Assembly: GCA_028023455.1 (NCBI GenBank)
Contig: JAQFVV010006221.1
Location: forward strand, 10,530,825 to 10,594,824
Direction of reading: 5' to 3'
DNA from: Epiperipatus broadwayi
Taxonomy: Eukaryota; Onychophora; Udeonychophora; Euonychophora; Peripatidae
DNA: 64,000 bases
Each line of letters opens with the position of its first letter. The first letter of the stretch is position 1. The position numbers and the translations under genes were made by a program. Positions 23,166 through 33,539 of the stretch are shown piece by piece. Below the pieces are notes generated by a model. That model was not told the DNA's origin. It saw only the letters and a program-made list of their open reading frames with translations, and ran no database searches.

Positions 23166-23349
23166 ACCAAGTAGTTGCATAGATGTCTGATCTATTTAAA
23201 CTATTACTATTATACATTTGCATACATGCAGATAGCACCTTAACAATGTACAGACTCAATCAAATTTGTATTATAGTTTTAAAACAAAGATTGTAATATA
23301 AATGGATTAAAATAATGGTAAATACTGGCAAAACTAATTATATATAATT

Positions 23350-23507
23350 TAATAACACTATTCAAACAGATACGCTTTAAACATGCTTACGTGAAAGCCA
23401 ATCAGATGGAATAATTCAATCATGTGGGACTCTCAATTCTAAAACACAAGCCAGAACTATTAGAAAAAGATGGGAACCCATTTATCTGTTTACGCTTAAA
23501 AAATTTG
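23350..23507 (-). mobile_element. Rep-M copy
   Basis: Minus strand opens TTAAGCGTAAACAGATAA, contains TAATAGTTCTGGCTTGTG and CCATCTGATTGGCT, and ends AAAGCGTATCTGTTTGAA. It is the most complete guide to the full unit, joining the termini of 19839-20008 to the interior of 20100-20327. Confidence 0.75.
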
Positions 23508-23830
23508 ATTTATTAACACTATTTGTGTTTTTTGCACATAATCACTTATTTTAATTTCTTCTAACTATTTTGATTGAACCAGTGACCTTTAAGATAAAAA
23601 ATATTTTGTAATACTTTCATCACTATCACTTTCAATCAGTACTGATCTGCATTAGGATGATAGCCTCCAAGTTTAATTCATTTTCTTTAATCTAAAGCAT
23701 AGCTTCTCCACATTATAACAGCAAACTATTTTATTTCATCCACCCATCTCACATATGCATTCTTTTTAGATCTTTCATAGTTTCTTAGGATCCAACTTTA
23801 AGCTTCAACTGCTCATCTATTCTCTATGCT

Positions 23831-23945
23831 TGAATATCCTGGCACCTCACTGAAGAAGCCAGTAGCAGAAACCGATCTGGGGTTGGGGATACTCTGCAAA
23901 GCTTTTTAAGAGCTTATTTGTGAGCTCTATATATAATAGTAATAT
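23831..23945 (+). mobile_element. Rep-C hammerhead repeat
   Basis: Contains the ribozyme followed by AAAGCTTTTTAAGAGCTTAT and CTCTATATATAATA, which recurs in both orientations at 30910-31191. Only a single arm is present. Confidence 0.75.
23835..23891 (+). ncRNA. Type I hammerhead ribozyme (Rep-C)
   Basis: TATCC, loop, CCTCA, CTGAAGA, short stem II around CAGTA, GAAA, stem III ACCGAT, cleavage after C23877, TGGGG, TTGG, GGATA. Stem I pairs CCTCA/TGGGG and TATCC/GGATA. Stem II is only two clear pairs, so activity is uncertain. Confidence 0.75.
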
Positions 23946-24280
23946 CTGTTTGTTCTCCCACCTATGTATTTCATTGTCATTTTTTTTGTTAACTCTAATA
24001 GATGTCTCTCCGTACTTTGTTGAGTGCCTTGAAATTTCAGTGTTTTGCACTTTCATTAAGTTTCCACGTCTCATATCCTTTAGTAAGAATTTACAAATCA
24101 CAGCTACTTCAAATCTTTTTCAAACATATAGGCATATTGCTCTTTAATACTAAGTTATTTCTATTAAAAGTACTCAATCCAAGGTTAATTTTAACTTTAT
24201 AATATTATATTGCATTAAAAAATGTTAAATATATAGTATATCAGATGCATCAGTCTTTGGAACGATTCTTTTTTTTAAAT

Positions 24281-24722
24281 TGGTTGCTTTAACAATTTTT
24301 TAAAATCTAATGTAAATTAAACAAAAGATTTTAAATGTGAGAATTATATACCTGTTTGAAAGACTATTTTTGTAATAATTGGTTGCTTTAACAACTTTTT
24401 TGGAAGATTTAATGTAAATAAAACAAAGCATTTTAATATTATATAAATAAATTTCTGAATTTCAATAAAGCTAAATTAAAATTTACATTTTTAAATATAC
24501 CTGTTAACCTCTGAATAAAAATGTAAAACAAAATTTTCTGATTTTTCAACAGCATCACAACTAATTGTCTTTGTTTTTTAGCTTTATTAATAGTAACCAT
24601 TTACTAATTTCAGAATACAAAAATGCCAGTCATTTTTGTAATATTTTTTTTTATTAAATATAATATTTGTAATATTTTTAATTAGTTCCTTAACAATTTT
24701 TTTTAAGATTTAATGTAAATAT
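24281..24722 (+). repeat. Diverged direct repeats
   Basis: TTAACAA followed by a T-run and GATTTAATGTAAAT recurs three times (about 24288, 24388, 24688). The pieces between differ. Origin unknown. Confidence 0.5.
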
Positions 24723-24729
24723 GTTTTTA

Positions 24730-25489
24730 TTAAGCATTGTTAAGTATGTCATTCATCTGAACTATATTAGGAGACAGACCATGAAAGCATGGAATGTCTT
24801 AATGCAGAATGACAAATCATTTGTGGCTGTTCATGCAGCTGGCTGGGAACCTTTGTCATGAAATATCTACTATATCTCTGTAATTAAAAGCATGTGTATT
24901 GATTTTTTCCCAGAATTTTTTATTTAATGGTAGACCTACTTACTTCACATAAATATAGTGGTTGTGAATTTGACACATGATATCAGCCAAATATTCATAC
25001 ATTCACCAATCAGACAAGAGAGAAAATACAGATTTTATGTATAAGAAATTCAAATAATCAAATTTTAGTTTGTATTTCAAATGATTACAATTTTATATAA
25101 ACATATTCTATAACAATTAGAACACTTTAATTAAAAAGTAATTATAAAAACTTTATATATAAGCAAATAAATCAATTGTTAATATGTGTAACTGCACACT
25201 CTATTTACTTATTTCATTTTATTGTATATCATATGATTATATAAGACATATAATATTATTTTGTAAAATCATATATTGTGTTTTTGTTAGCTCATCTCAT
25301 GAATTATTTCCTTATATTGACTAGAGAAATGTGTTAATAGTAATGCTTCTAGATAAATATTGATAACTGTTGATGACAGTCTACAAATTAAACAATTAGC
25401 TCTAGTAGTTCACAACAATTTTTTTCTCTTGAGTTTACTTAGAAATAAACAAAGATTCTCTTTTATTTCTAATTTAAAGTGACTTTAGG
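24730..25489. other. AT-rich stretch, no gene
   Basis: No supported feature. A less AT-rich patch at 24770-24870 has no open frame worth naming. Confidence 0.5.
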
Positions 25490-25850
25490 TCAACATGGGT
25501 GTGACAAGAATCTCAGCCTCAGGATGGGCTTTGAGCATTCCATCATCAGATTTTCAATTGGATAGACAGTTGAAGAGTTGGAGGGTGGAGTGGATTGAAG
25601 CCTGTCCATTAAAGTATGAAGATTGGCTATCTTAATATATATCTGAGCACTTATTGCATAGATGTGTAGAGATGACAATCTGGACCAACTGACGATTTCT
25701 GGTTTAACTTGAAATATGGATATTGGTGATTATTTATTTTTTCAACATATATGTGTTCAAGTGGATCAGTGATATGAGATAGAGTGGTGAGCAATAGGTC
25801 GTGTGAAAGTCTGTGCTCATATACGCTATATATTATACATTTTTATGGAT
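25490..25850 (-). mobile_element. Rep-B single-arm copy
   Basis: Same subtype as 11040-11345, inverted: GGAGTGGATTGAAGCC, the ribozyme, ATATATGTGTTCAAGTG and TATACGCTATATATTA at the right end. Its left end carries TTTAGGTCAACATGGGTG, which is the centre of the palindrome at 44665-45446. Confidence 0.75.
25674..25733 (+). ncRNA. Hammerhead ribozyme (Rep-B), partly decayed
   Basis: CTGACGA core, stem II strand mutated (TTTCTGGTTTAACTT), GAAA kept, stem III ATATGGAT no longer a perfect palindrome. Stem I ACCAA/TTGGT and GACAATC/GATTATT are kept. Confidence 0.7.
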
Positions 25851-26640
25851 ATGACGATTTAGAAGAATTTCATTTTCTTTTTATATCCTGTACATATTAT
25901 TTCATCTTCCTTAGAAAGTTATCTATGTAAAATCAAATACAGTATTTTCATGGATTAATTATGATGTAGGCAAAAAAATGAATGAGGTTATTTTCTTATA
26001 ATGACTTGAGAAATATATTAGAAAATTGCTGTGTCTTATGACCAGCAAGTAAATAAATGGACAAAGGCAGAATTGAGATGGTAAGATTATAGTTTAATAC
26101 GAATAATTTTAACTATATATATAGCCTATTATAAGGCATAATAAAAGGTCGTGGTGACCTGCATATAATGTCCTAGTCCTGCTTTGGACTTACAGAGACA
26201 GGAGTCTCTTACTTATAATTATAACTCAGAACAATTAGATCAGGTTATGGGGGTTTATATACCTCTGGAGTCTTTTACATTCCTAACCATATATGGTGTT
26301 TTCACATACATGCAGTGTTTTTACATTTCTCACCATATATGGTATTTTACACAGTTTTCTGACCCTATAAGGTCAGCTGGGCTTTCTATGATTTAACAAC
26401 ATTGTAATTTTACACAATCGTTATACATAATTGCTATACAGTTATTCTTATTTTACATATTCATTATATTTTACAGTTATTAGTTTTATTCTACATTATT
26501 GTACTTATTATTATACAATTATTATTCTTATTTTACATACTCTTTTATTATACAATTATATATGTTTATACCTTGACCTTGAATACTGCAAAAATGTTTT
26601 AAAGTGTTTTTATCTATGAAAATATATGCTTGGGTTAAAT
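25851..26640. other. AT-rich stretch, no gene
   Basis: T-rich repeats of TTATTATACAATTAT type at 26430-26560. No gene. Confidence 0.5.
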
Positions 26641-26644
26641 TTGT

Positions 26645-27140
26645 ATAATATTTTAGGCTAAAAACAAAAGAAGACTGCCTTTTATCTCTATGTAAACTCA
26701 AGTCAAAATCTATTGTGAAATATTACAGCAAATTGTTTAACTTAAAAGCTATGAACGGCAACTAATAGTTGCCTAGCATAATCATAGCTTATAAACTTAT
26801 CTAGTCATTAGATGAAAATAGCACTATTCATTCCTCTATTTATGTCATAATTAATCTTGGAAAATATTTAACATATATAATATAATGAGAAGGTGAAATG
26901 TTTCTAAATCTTCAAATCTTTAAAAATATATGTCCGGTTTCAAATATATATAACATCTTGAGTTAGAAAATAAGGGATTTCCTTTCATTTCTAAATAAAT
27001 CCAAGAAAAAGAAAATATTGTGAACTGCTAGAATAAACTTTTTAGCTTAAAGGCGGTCAATAATAATTAATAGTTATCTAGTAACAAATTTCTCTAGTAA
27101 TTACATGGAAATAATCCCACTCATTCTTTTAATATATGCA
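26645..27140 (+). repeat. Pair of diverged tandem segments
   Basis: 26645-26840 and 26955-27140 share order and spacing: a cttt-rich block, then ATTGTGAA, AGCTTAAAGGC or AAAAGCTATGAACGGC, TAATAGTT, then TCTAGT-ATTA and CTCATTC or TTCATTC. An old tandem duplication of about 310-bp spacing. Confidence 0.5.
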
Positions 27141-27188
27141 TATATTCTAAATTCGACATTAAATTTGTATCTATATATTTCTTTACTT

Positions 27189-27346
27189 AAAACAGGCAAA
27201 ACTCACTATACGTATTGCCACACACAGCAAACTAGAGTAATCAATGGATGCCAGAAGGCTTGTGCATAAAATCCCCATCTATACCCAGACTAGTTTCTGG
27301 CACTGGTGGTCATGTGATGCATAAGAGGTGGTGGTCATGTGATGTT
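27189..27346 (+). mobile_element. Rep-A short form
   Basis: Arm A is interrupted by a deletion after CCCATCTAT and joined to B, which is itself partly duplicated (GTGGTCATGTGATG twice). 13-bp direct repeat TATTTCTTTACTT at 27176-27188 and 27347-27359. The hammerhead is deleted. Confidence 0.85.
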
Positions 27347-27359
27347 TATTTCTTTACTT

Positions 27360-27990
27360 GTGCACAACTAAAATATAAAAGTCAATTTTATATTTATCAT
27401 TATTAGTAAAGTTTTAACATTAATATATTTTTGTTTTGTTTTATAATAATAAACTAAGTTTCTAAAAAAAAAAATAATAATGCGTTAATTGTTTATTTTT
27501 TTAAACATAAAATACAGAAAATGTTTAAATGAATAATTTATATGGTCTTTTTGTTTTACAATAATCAGCATATTTTAATTTTTTATATAATTATTTATAA
27601 TTGTTTACAATTATAAAAACTGTTTTTATTCATTACTTGAATAATAATGAAAGGTTTGTAAATTTTTGTTTTAAATATAACTTTTTATGAAATTTTTAAT
27701 AATTAATTTGGACCATTATTTCTATAAACTAGCATAATGTTAAAATAAGGGTGCATTATTTGAAAATGTATGCAGATAAAATATAAAATTTGTTTTAAAA
27801 AATATAAAAACTGTAAAATCATTTGAAATCCAGACTATCAGTGTAGTATTTTTATAAAAAAAAATTGCCCCAAGATATTTATTTTTAAATATGATTTTTA
27901 TTTCCTCTGTGATTCAAAAATAATATAAAACTTGTGTAAACATTATTAATGTAATGTATTATAAATAACAAGAAAAAGTATTTGTTGTTT
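27360..27990. other. AT-rich stretch, no gene
   Basis: Very AT-rich, no feature supported. Confidence 0.5.
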
Positions 27991-27992
27991 TG

Positions 27993-28161
<169 letters not shown>

Positions 28162-28164
28162 TAA

Positions 28165-29100
28165 AAAGTTAATTGCTATTATTATTTATATAAAAAAAGA
28201 TGTGATGAGAGATGGGTGTTAGTTCAATATATCACAGTTTAAGCATTAGTTATATATATATATAAATGTTTAATGACTGAAATAATAACTAAAATGATGA
28301 CTTTGTTTAATGAATGTACTACTAAATAGCAATATGATATTGTTCATTTATTGTGATCAAAACTAAATGTTGTATTGGGATATATAAAGAACTCTTTCGG
28401 TCTATGCAAAGAAATGTGTAATGTTTCGATCCAACAACAAATACAATAAAGAAATGATTTCTACTCTATTGGTTCTGAAGGAATGATAAAAAGATGAGAC
28501 AAATGTATAATATTAGCAAAGATAATGAAATAAAGATTTATTTATAATCTATTTACTGTCTTACTCTTATATTTTCTTAGCACTATCATTAACTGCATCA
28601 AATCAGATTACTTTAACTTATTCTTTCTGCTTTCTGTTCATTTATTTAAGCATTGCTTTTTTACTATCAACATTATTATTATTTATGATAATAGATATAT
28701 GTATCAATGAGTGTGAAAAAAAGTAAATATATGTAACAACTATTTATAGTTATTTTTTTAATTGTATTTTACAGGAATTCACTTTTTGATTTAAAAAAAT
28801 GAATATTAATATATGTTTTAATTTAAATTAAATGTGTACAAACTAATTTTTTTATTTATTAAGTTTTTAAAAAATAGCCTAAAGTAATTATTTTCAGATT
28901 ATTAAAGAGGCCTATTTGCCACATTCTAGGACTTGAGTTCAAATCTAGGCCAGATTACAATAGATAATGGGAAAAAATAATAATTGAGATAATTCTAATA
29001 ATTTAAAAACACTAGTAAATATTTAAAAAAATTTAATCAAATTAAAGATTTGAGGATTAAATAAAGAATAATTTAAATTTTATTTTAAAAGTCACAACAA
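28165..29100. other. AT-rich stretch, no gene
   Basis: A possible B-box-like GAGTTCAAATCTAGG at about 28934 is the only hint of a SINE remnant. Confidence 0.5.
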
Positions 29101-29350
29101 AATTGCAGTTTTAATGGGATATTAACATTGGAAATTCCTCAACCTGTAAATGCATGGTATTACATTGGATTCAAAGAATTTAGAGAAGAAAATATTTTAT
29201 TCCTTGTTGGAGAGCATTATTACAGAAAATTAAAATATAATATTTGCTTTTTGGAGACTTTAATGCATGGGTTAACAGATAGAAAAATTTGGCGAAAAGT
29301 TATTAAAAAATAATTAAGGCTTTACTTCATTTGCGTTTGAAATCAATTAA

Positions 29351-29758
29351 TATATATATGTGCTCTGCACACAGATAATAAAGCTATTCAATGTACACAA
29401 AATTATCAAAAGTTACCGCCAAGCCTTTCAGGACAGTTTATAGTCCCATATTCATGGCAACTTGTATTTGGTTCCTAACCAAATGCAAGTTGCCATGAAT
29501 ATGGGACTATAAACTGTTTCAAAAGCACTTGGTGATAACTTTTGATAATTTTGAACCAAATACAAGTTGCCATGAATATAGGACTATAAACTGTCCTGAA
29601 AGGCTTGATGGTAACTTTTGATAATTTTGAACCAAATACAAGTTGCCATGAATATGGGACTATAAACTGTCCCGAAAGCACTTGACGGTAACGTTTGATA
29701 ATTTTACGTACCTTGAATAGCTTCGTTATCTGTGCACAGAGTACTATATATATATATT
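29351..29758. repeat. Palindrome with three 77-bp tandem units
   Basis: The left arm (from TGCTCTGCACACAGATAA to ACTTGTATTTGGTTC) mirrors the right end. Between them the unit AAGTTGCCATGAATAT to TTTGATAATTTT occurs three times with spacing of 77 and 76 bp. It sits inside LINE-B between its endonuclease and RT. Confidence 0.85.
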
Positions 29759-30909
29759 AAAAAAATAAGAGTGTTTGGGTTTGTTATTATTGAATTTATG
29801 TAGAACCCATGGTTTTTCTATCAGAAACATTTTGTTTAGGTAAAAAAAAAAAAATTACTAAAAAAAACATAGATGCATTGCCATTCCAAAACAATGGCAT
29901 TTAAAAGAGTTGCATTATAGTTAAGAGGAAGAATACAAATTGTTAGATGGATTATAGATTAGAAAACTCCAAGATTAAAATGATAGTTACATTAAGAAGT
30001 AGATGTTCTTAAATATATTCCTTATAATTGATATTGATTCTTTAGAAATGCCTTCATACATAGGATTTTCAAATTACTTAGATGTGGAATTCACAAGTAA
30101 TGTATTATGGATACTAGTAAATCTATTCTTGAGTTCACTAAAAAACTGGTTTTCTGATAATGATCTTATTATTAACGATTTTATTAAAGAAAACATGCAG
30201 CATTTTTTGCTTGGCAGATTAAAATATTGGATGTGGAACTTCGTAATAAATATAAAATTCTAAAAGCAGAAGTTTAATAAATTTCAAGATCACTTAAAAA
30301 TGATTAGAGGATTAAAACTGCAAAGAAGATACAGACATTCTCTGATATTGGACATTCTAGATCTGATCTGTTTTGATGCGTTAAAAGCAACACATGGACC
30401 TGAGAAATAATATCACAATCCTATCAAATCCAGAAATATCAATCACTTAAATGATGACAATGATATTTTGAACAGATAGAAAGAGTATTTTGCTTATCTT
30501 TTAAATAATGTTACAAGAATTGAGATAACAACTTTTAACAATATATCCATTTTATCTAATTTAGATTTGGGTGTGAAGTCAAAACAGTTTTTGTAATCTT
30601 AAAAATGAAAAGGCTTCAGATTCTGATGAAACACAGAAAAATTTTTAAATTTGATGTGATAAGTTAGCTTCAAAAATATGGACACATGAGGTTATGCCAA
30701 CAATACTTAAGAATGCTTTTATTGTTCCAATTTTTAAAAACAAAGGGAATAGACAAGATTGCAGCAATTATCACAGAATATTATTATTAACGACTACCAT
30801 AAAAGTACTTTATTAAACAGGTTGATTCCAGTTATAAAGGAATGATTACCAGAGACTCAATGTGATTTTAGAGAATCAATAAACAATATAGCTATGGTTG
30901 CAAGGCAAT

Positions 30910-31191
30910 CAAGTCATATATTATGTGACTTAATTTTATAAGCTTGTATTGCAAATTTTATATAATAAGCATGCTAGTAGCTCTTAAAAAGCTTTTCAGC
31001 ATATCCCTATCCTCAAACCAGTTTCTGTTTCTGGCTTTTGTCAGTGAAGGATAAAGTGTTGGGCTTGACCTGGTCTTTTAAATCTAATGCTGGAATAGCC
31101 TAGCACCTCACTATAGACAGGCAAAGCTAGAAAAAGTCTGATAGGGATATTCTGAAAAGCTTGTTAAGAGCTATTGGCACTCTCATTATAT
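30910..31191. mobile_element. Rep-C foldback inside LINE-B RT
   Basis: AAAAAGCTTTTCAG with TATCCCTAT on the left is inverted as ATAGGGATA and TGAAAAGCTTGTTAAGAGC on the right. Both arms hold decayed hammerheads: CTGACAA and CTATAGA replace CTGATGA. The flanks carry diverged copies of AATATAG-TATGG and AGGCAA (30885-30909, 31192-31221), both corresponding to the same place in the RT frame (MVARQ / MVFVARQ). They are probably a target duplication. Confidence 0.7.
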
Positions 31192-31960
31192 AATATAGAT
31201 ATGGTTTTTGTTGCCAGGCAAATACAAAAAAAAAAGTCATAAACGAAGGAATGATTTATATATTGAATTTATTGATTTAGTTGAGGCATTTGATTCTGTT
31301 ACTAAGAATAAAATAAAGTGTCACTATTACAGTTGTAATATTTGAAGCATTTGAAATAAAAACTGATATTAAACAAGGATATATGTTTGCTTTCATCTTA
31401 TTTTCAATTTGTACGACATTGAGTTTTGGAGTTTTTCATAGGTAATGTAATTAGACAGGGATCAACATTGATGGACAAATTTTTAATTTGAGTCAATTAC
31501 AAGTGGAAACTATAATTTCTTTTTTGGATTCTGGATTTATAGTATGCCAATCATTGTGCTGTTTTTCCCAGTTCAAAAGATGATTTACAGAATGATCTTA
31601 ATGTTTTGAATTCACCATAAAAAGATTTTGGTTTACTAATTAATGTTCAAAATACTCAAGTTTTTTATTAACCAGTATTTTAAAAAAAAGTTTAGAGACT
31701 TTAGCTTGGATGATTTTTGAGAATGCAAACCAGTTTAAATACTTTGGTAGTGTTATAAGTAAAAAAATGAATTTAAGTTTGTTGCTGCTTCTTTTAACAA
31801 ATTAAAGGGTAAAGTATTTTATCAAAGAGAGAGAACTACATAAATTCAGTTATTTTATCTAATTTACTAAGTGGAAATGAGACTGGAAATCCTAAAGTTC
31901 CTAGAAAACTTTCATTTAAGGATGCTTCATAAAATTTTTAAAATACAATGACAAGATCAG

Positions 31961-32285
31961 CAAACAACTATGTTATTCAATTTTCTGGATATTATACTAT
32001 ATAGTCCACTATTGTAAAATTTATACCCCTAGGGGATTAGATATGTAAAATAAAGAACAATGTAAGACTTCATGAAAGAATGTTTAATGGATTTATCTTG
32101 ATGTGATTTTCAGGGGAGAGGTAAAACACTCTATTTTATATACCACTTTCACCTTTTTTACACACTTCAACAATACTAAATTTTTTATTAAATTTTATTC
32201 TTGCAGTTTCAACTGTCCTGAAATCATCATCAGAAAAAAGTTTGATAAAAAATAGTATTATTGAAATGTATAAGAAATGTGAAAA
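31961..32285. other. AT-rich stretch, no gene
   Basis: Possible trailing LINE-B sequence; no motif. Confidence 0.4.
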
Positions 32286-32297
32286 TGGTATGATATG

Positions 32298-32965
32298 AAA
32301 ACAGGCAAAACTCTCTATATGAATTGCCACTGAGTGCAAGCCAGAGTAATCAATGGATGCCAGAAGGCTTGTGCATAAAATTCCTATCTAGTGCCTACTC
32401 ATCCAATATCCCCAGACTAGTTTTGAACTTGTGGCCTTTGTTAGTGAGAAGCTGTGGATCTGAGAGCACTGCACCTAGATCTAAAAATATAATGCAACCC
32501 TCCAGCAGTGACCTTTTATCTATACTTTACTACAAAATTATGAGACTTAAATTGAAAACACTATAATATTTTTAATTCAAGCTCATTAACTTATATAGTC
32601 ATACAGGACTGAACTCAGTTCAGTATCTATATATTTTGGTGTTATTAGTTCTTTAATAACCATAGCCACCACTATCCTATTAGGAAGAATTGGTTTTAAG
32701 GCAATAAACATCACATGATCACCATTTCTTATGCTTGCTCATAACTCTTATTAAAACAAGCAAAACTCTCTATACATATTGCCACTCAGTGCAAGCCAAA
32801 GTAATCAATGGATGTCAGAAGGCTTGTGCATAAAATCCCCATCTAGTGCCTACTCATCCATTGATTACTCCAGCTTTCACTGAGTGGCAATATGTGTAGA
32901 GAGTTTTGTATGTTTTAATAACAGTTATGAGCAAGCATAAGAAATGGTGACCATGTGATGTTTAT
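32298..32965 (+). mobile_element. Rep-A foldback, compound form A-B'-A-A'-B
   Basis: A (32298-32695), reversed B (about 32700-32755), a second partial A (32756-32870), a short A' (to 32918) and B. 12-bp direct repeat TGGTATGATATG at 32286-32297 and 32966-32977. The hammerhead position (32401-32459, minus strand) is decayed: the core reads CTAACAA and GAAA is changed. Confidence 0.85.
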
Positions 32966-32977
32966 TGGTATGATATG

Positions 32978-33374
32978 TAAAATATAGAAATCAGTACATA
33001 AGAAGAAGATGAGAAAATTGTTTTACACCCTATATTTTATAAGAATAATTTCAAAGACATTTTAAAAAAGTGTAATATTCATTGTTTCCATTAGGATTAT
33101 GCAGCAGAGAATAGAATACCTTGGAAAACTATAATTATATAGTATTATCGTGTGCCAGAAAGAAAAATTCTCTGCAGAACAAATTAAAACATCAAAGTGA
33201 AATATCAGGCAAAGAGAAAGTGAACTAGTATGTTCTAAACATAGATATTTATGTTTCACAGATTGCTTTATATAGTCATCCCAAAACTCATTTCTAGAAT
33301 AGTTTTTTTTTTTAATTTTGAGCATACTCATTTATAAATGACATTATTTTATTATCTTTTTATTTATATATATA
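32978..33374. other. AT-rich stretch, no gene
   Basis: No feature supported. Confidence 0.5.
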
Positions 33375-33526
33375 ATTAAAATTACCTGAAATCTAAAACT
33401 CAATCAGACTAGCCAAAAAACTAAAATCTAAAACACAACCAATATAGCAGTGAAACCATTGGTTGTGTTTTTGATTTTATTTTTTTGGCTATTCTGGTTG
33501 AGTTTTGAATTTGGGGTAATTTTAAT
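33375..33526. repeat. Small MITE-like inverted repeat
   Basis: ATTAAAATTACC on the left and GGTAATTTTAAT on the right bound a palindrome of about 150 bp (AAAACACAACCAAT inverted as ATTGGTTGTGTTTT at the centre). TA lies on both sides. Confidence 0.75.
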
Positions 33527-33539
33527 TATTTATTGACTA

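Larger units (their letters stand above)
23636..24160 (-). pseudogene. LINE-A 3' fragment interrupted by Rep-C
   Basis: 23636-23830 matches the LINE-A C-terminal end. After 23945 the minus strand resumes with KGYETWKLN and GGRTNR, corresponding to the YGSKTWTL region and the block after it. The hammerhead element 23831-23945 replaces about 85 bp of LINE-A sequence. Confidence 0.75.
29100..31960 (+). mobile_element. LINE-B, dead non-LTR retrotransposon with two insertions
   Basis: Readable pieces in order: endonuclease GDFNAWVNR (29255-29282), SLKNWFSDNDLI with MWNF further on (30130-30250), the pre-RT ILNR-KEYFAYLLN (about 30465-30510), RT motif KNAFIVPIFKNKGNRQDCSNYH (30709-30774), GFRESINNIAMVARQ (about 30865-30908), FIDLVEAFDSV (31271-31303) and a mutated YADD box (YANH, about 31553). 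It is interrupted by a palindrome at 29351-29758 and a Rep-C foldback at 30910-31191. A minus-strand relative lies at 41040-42160. The clade is not resolved by eye. Confidence 0.8.
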
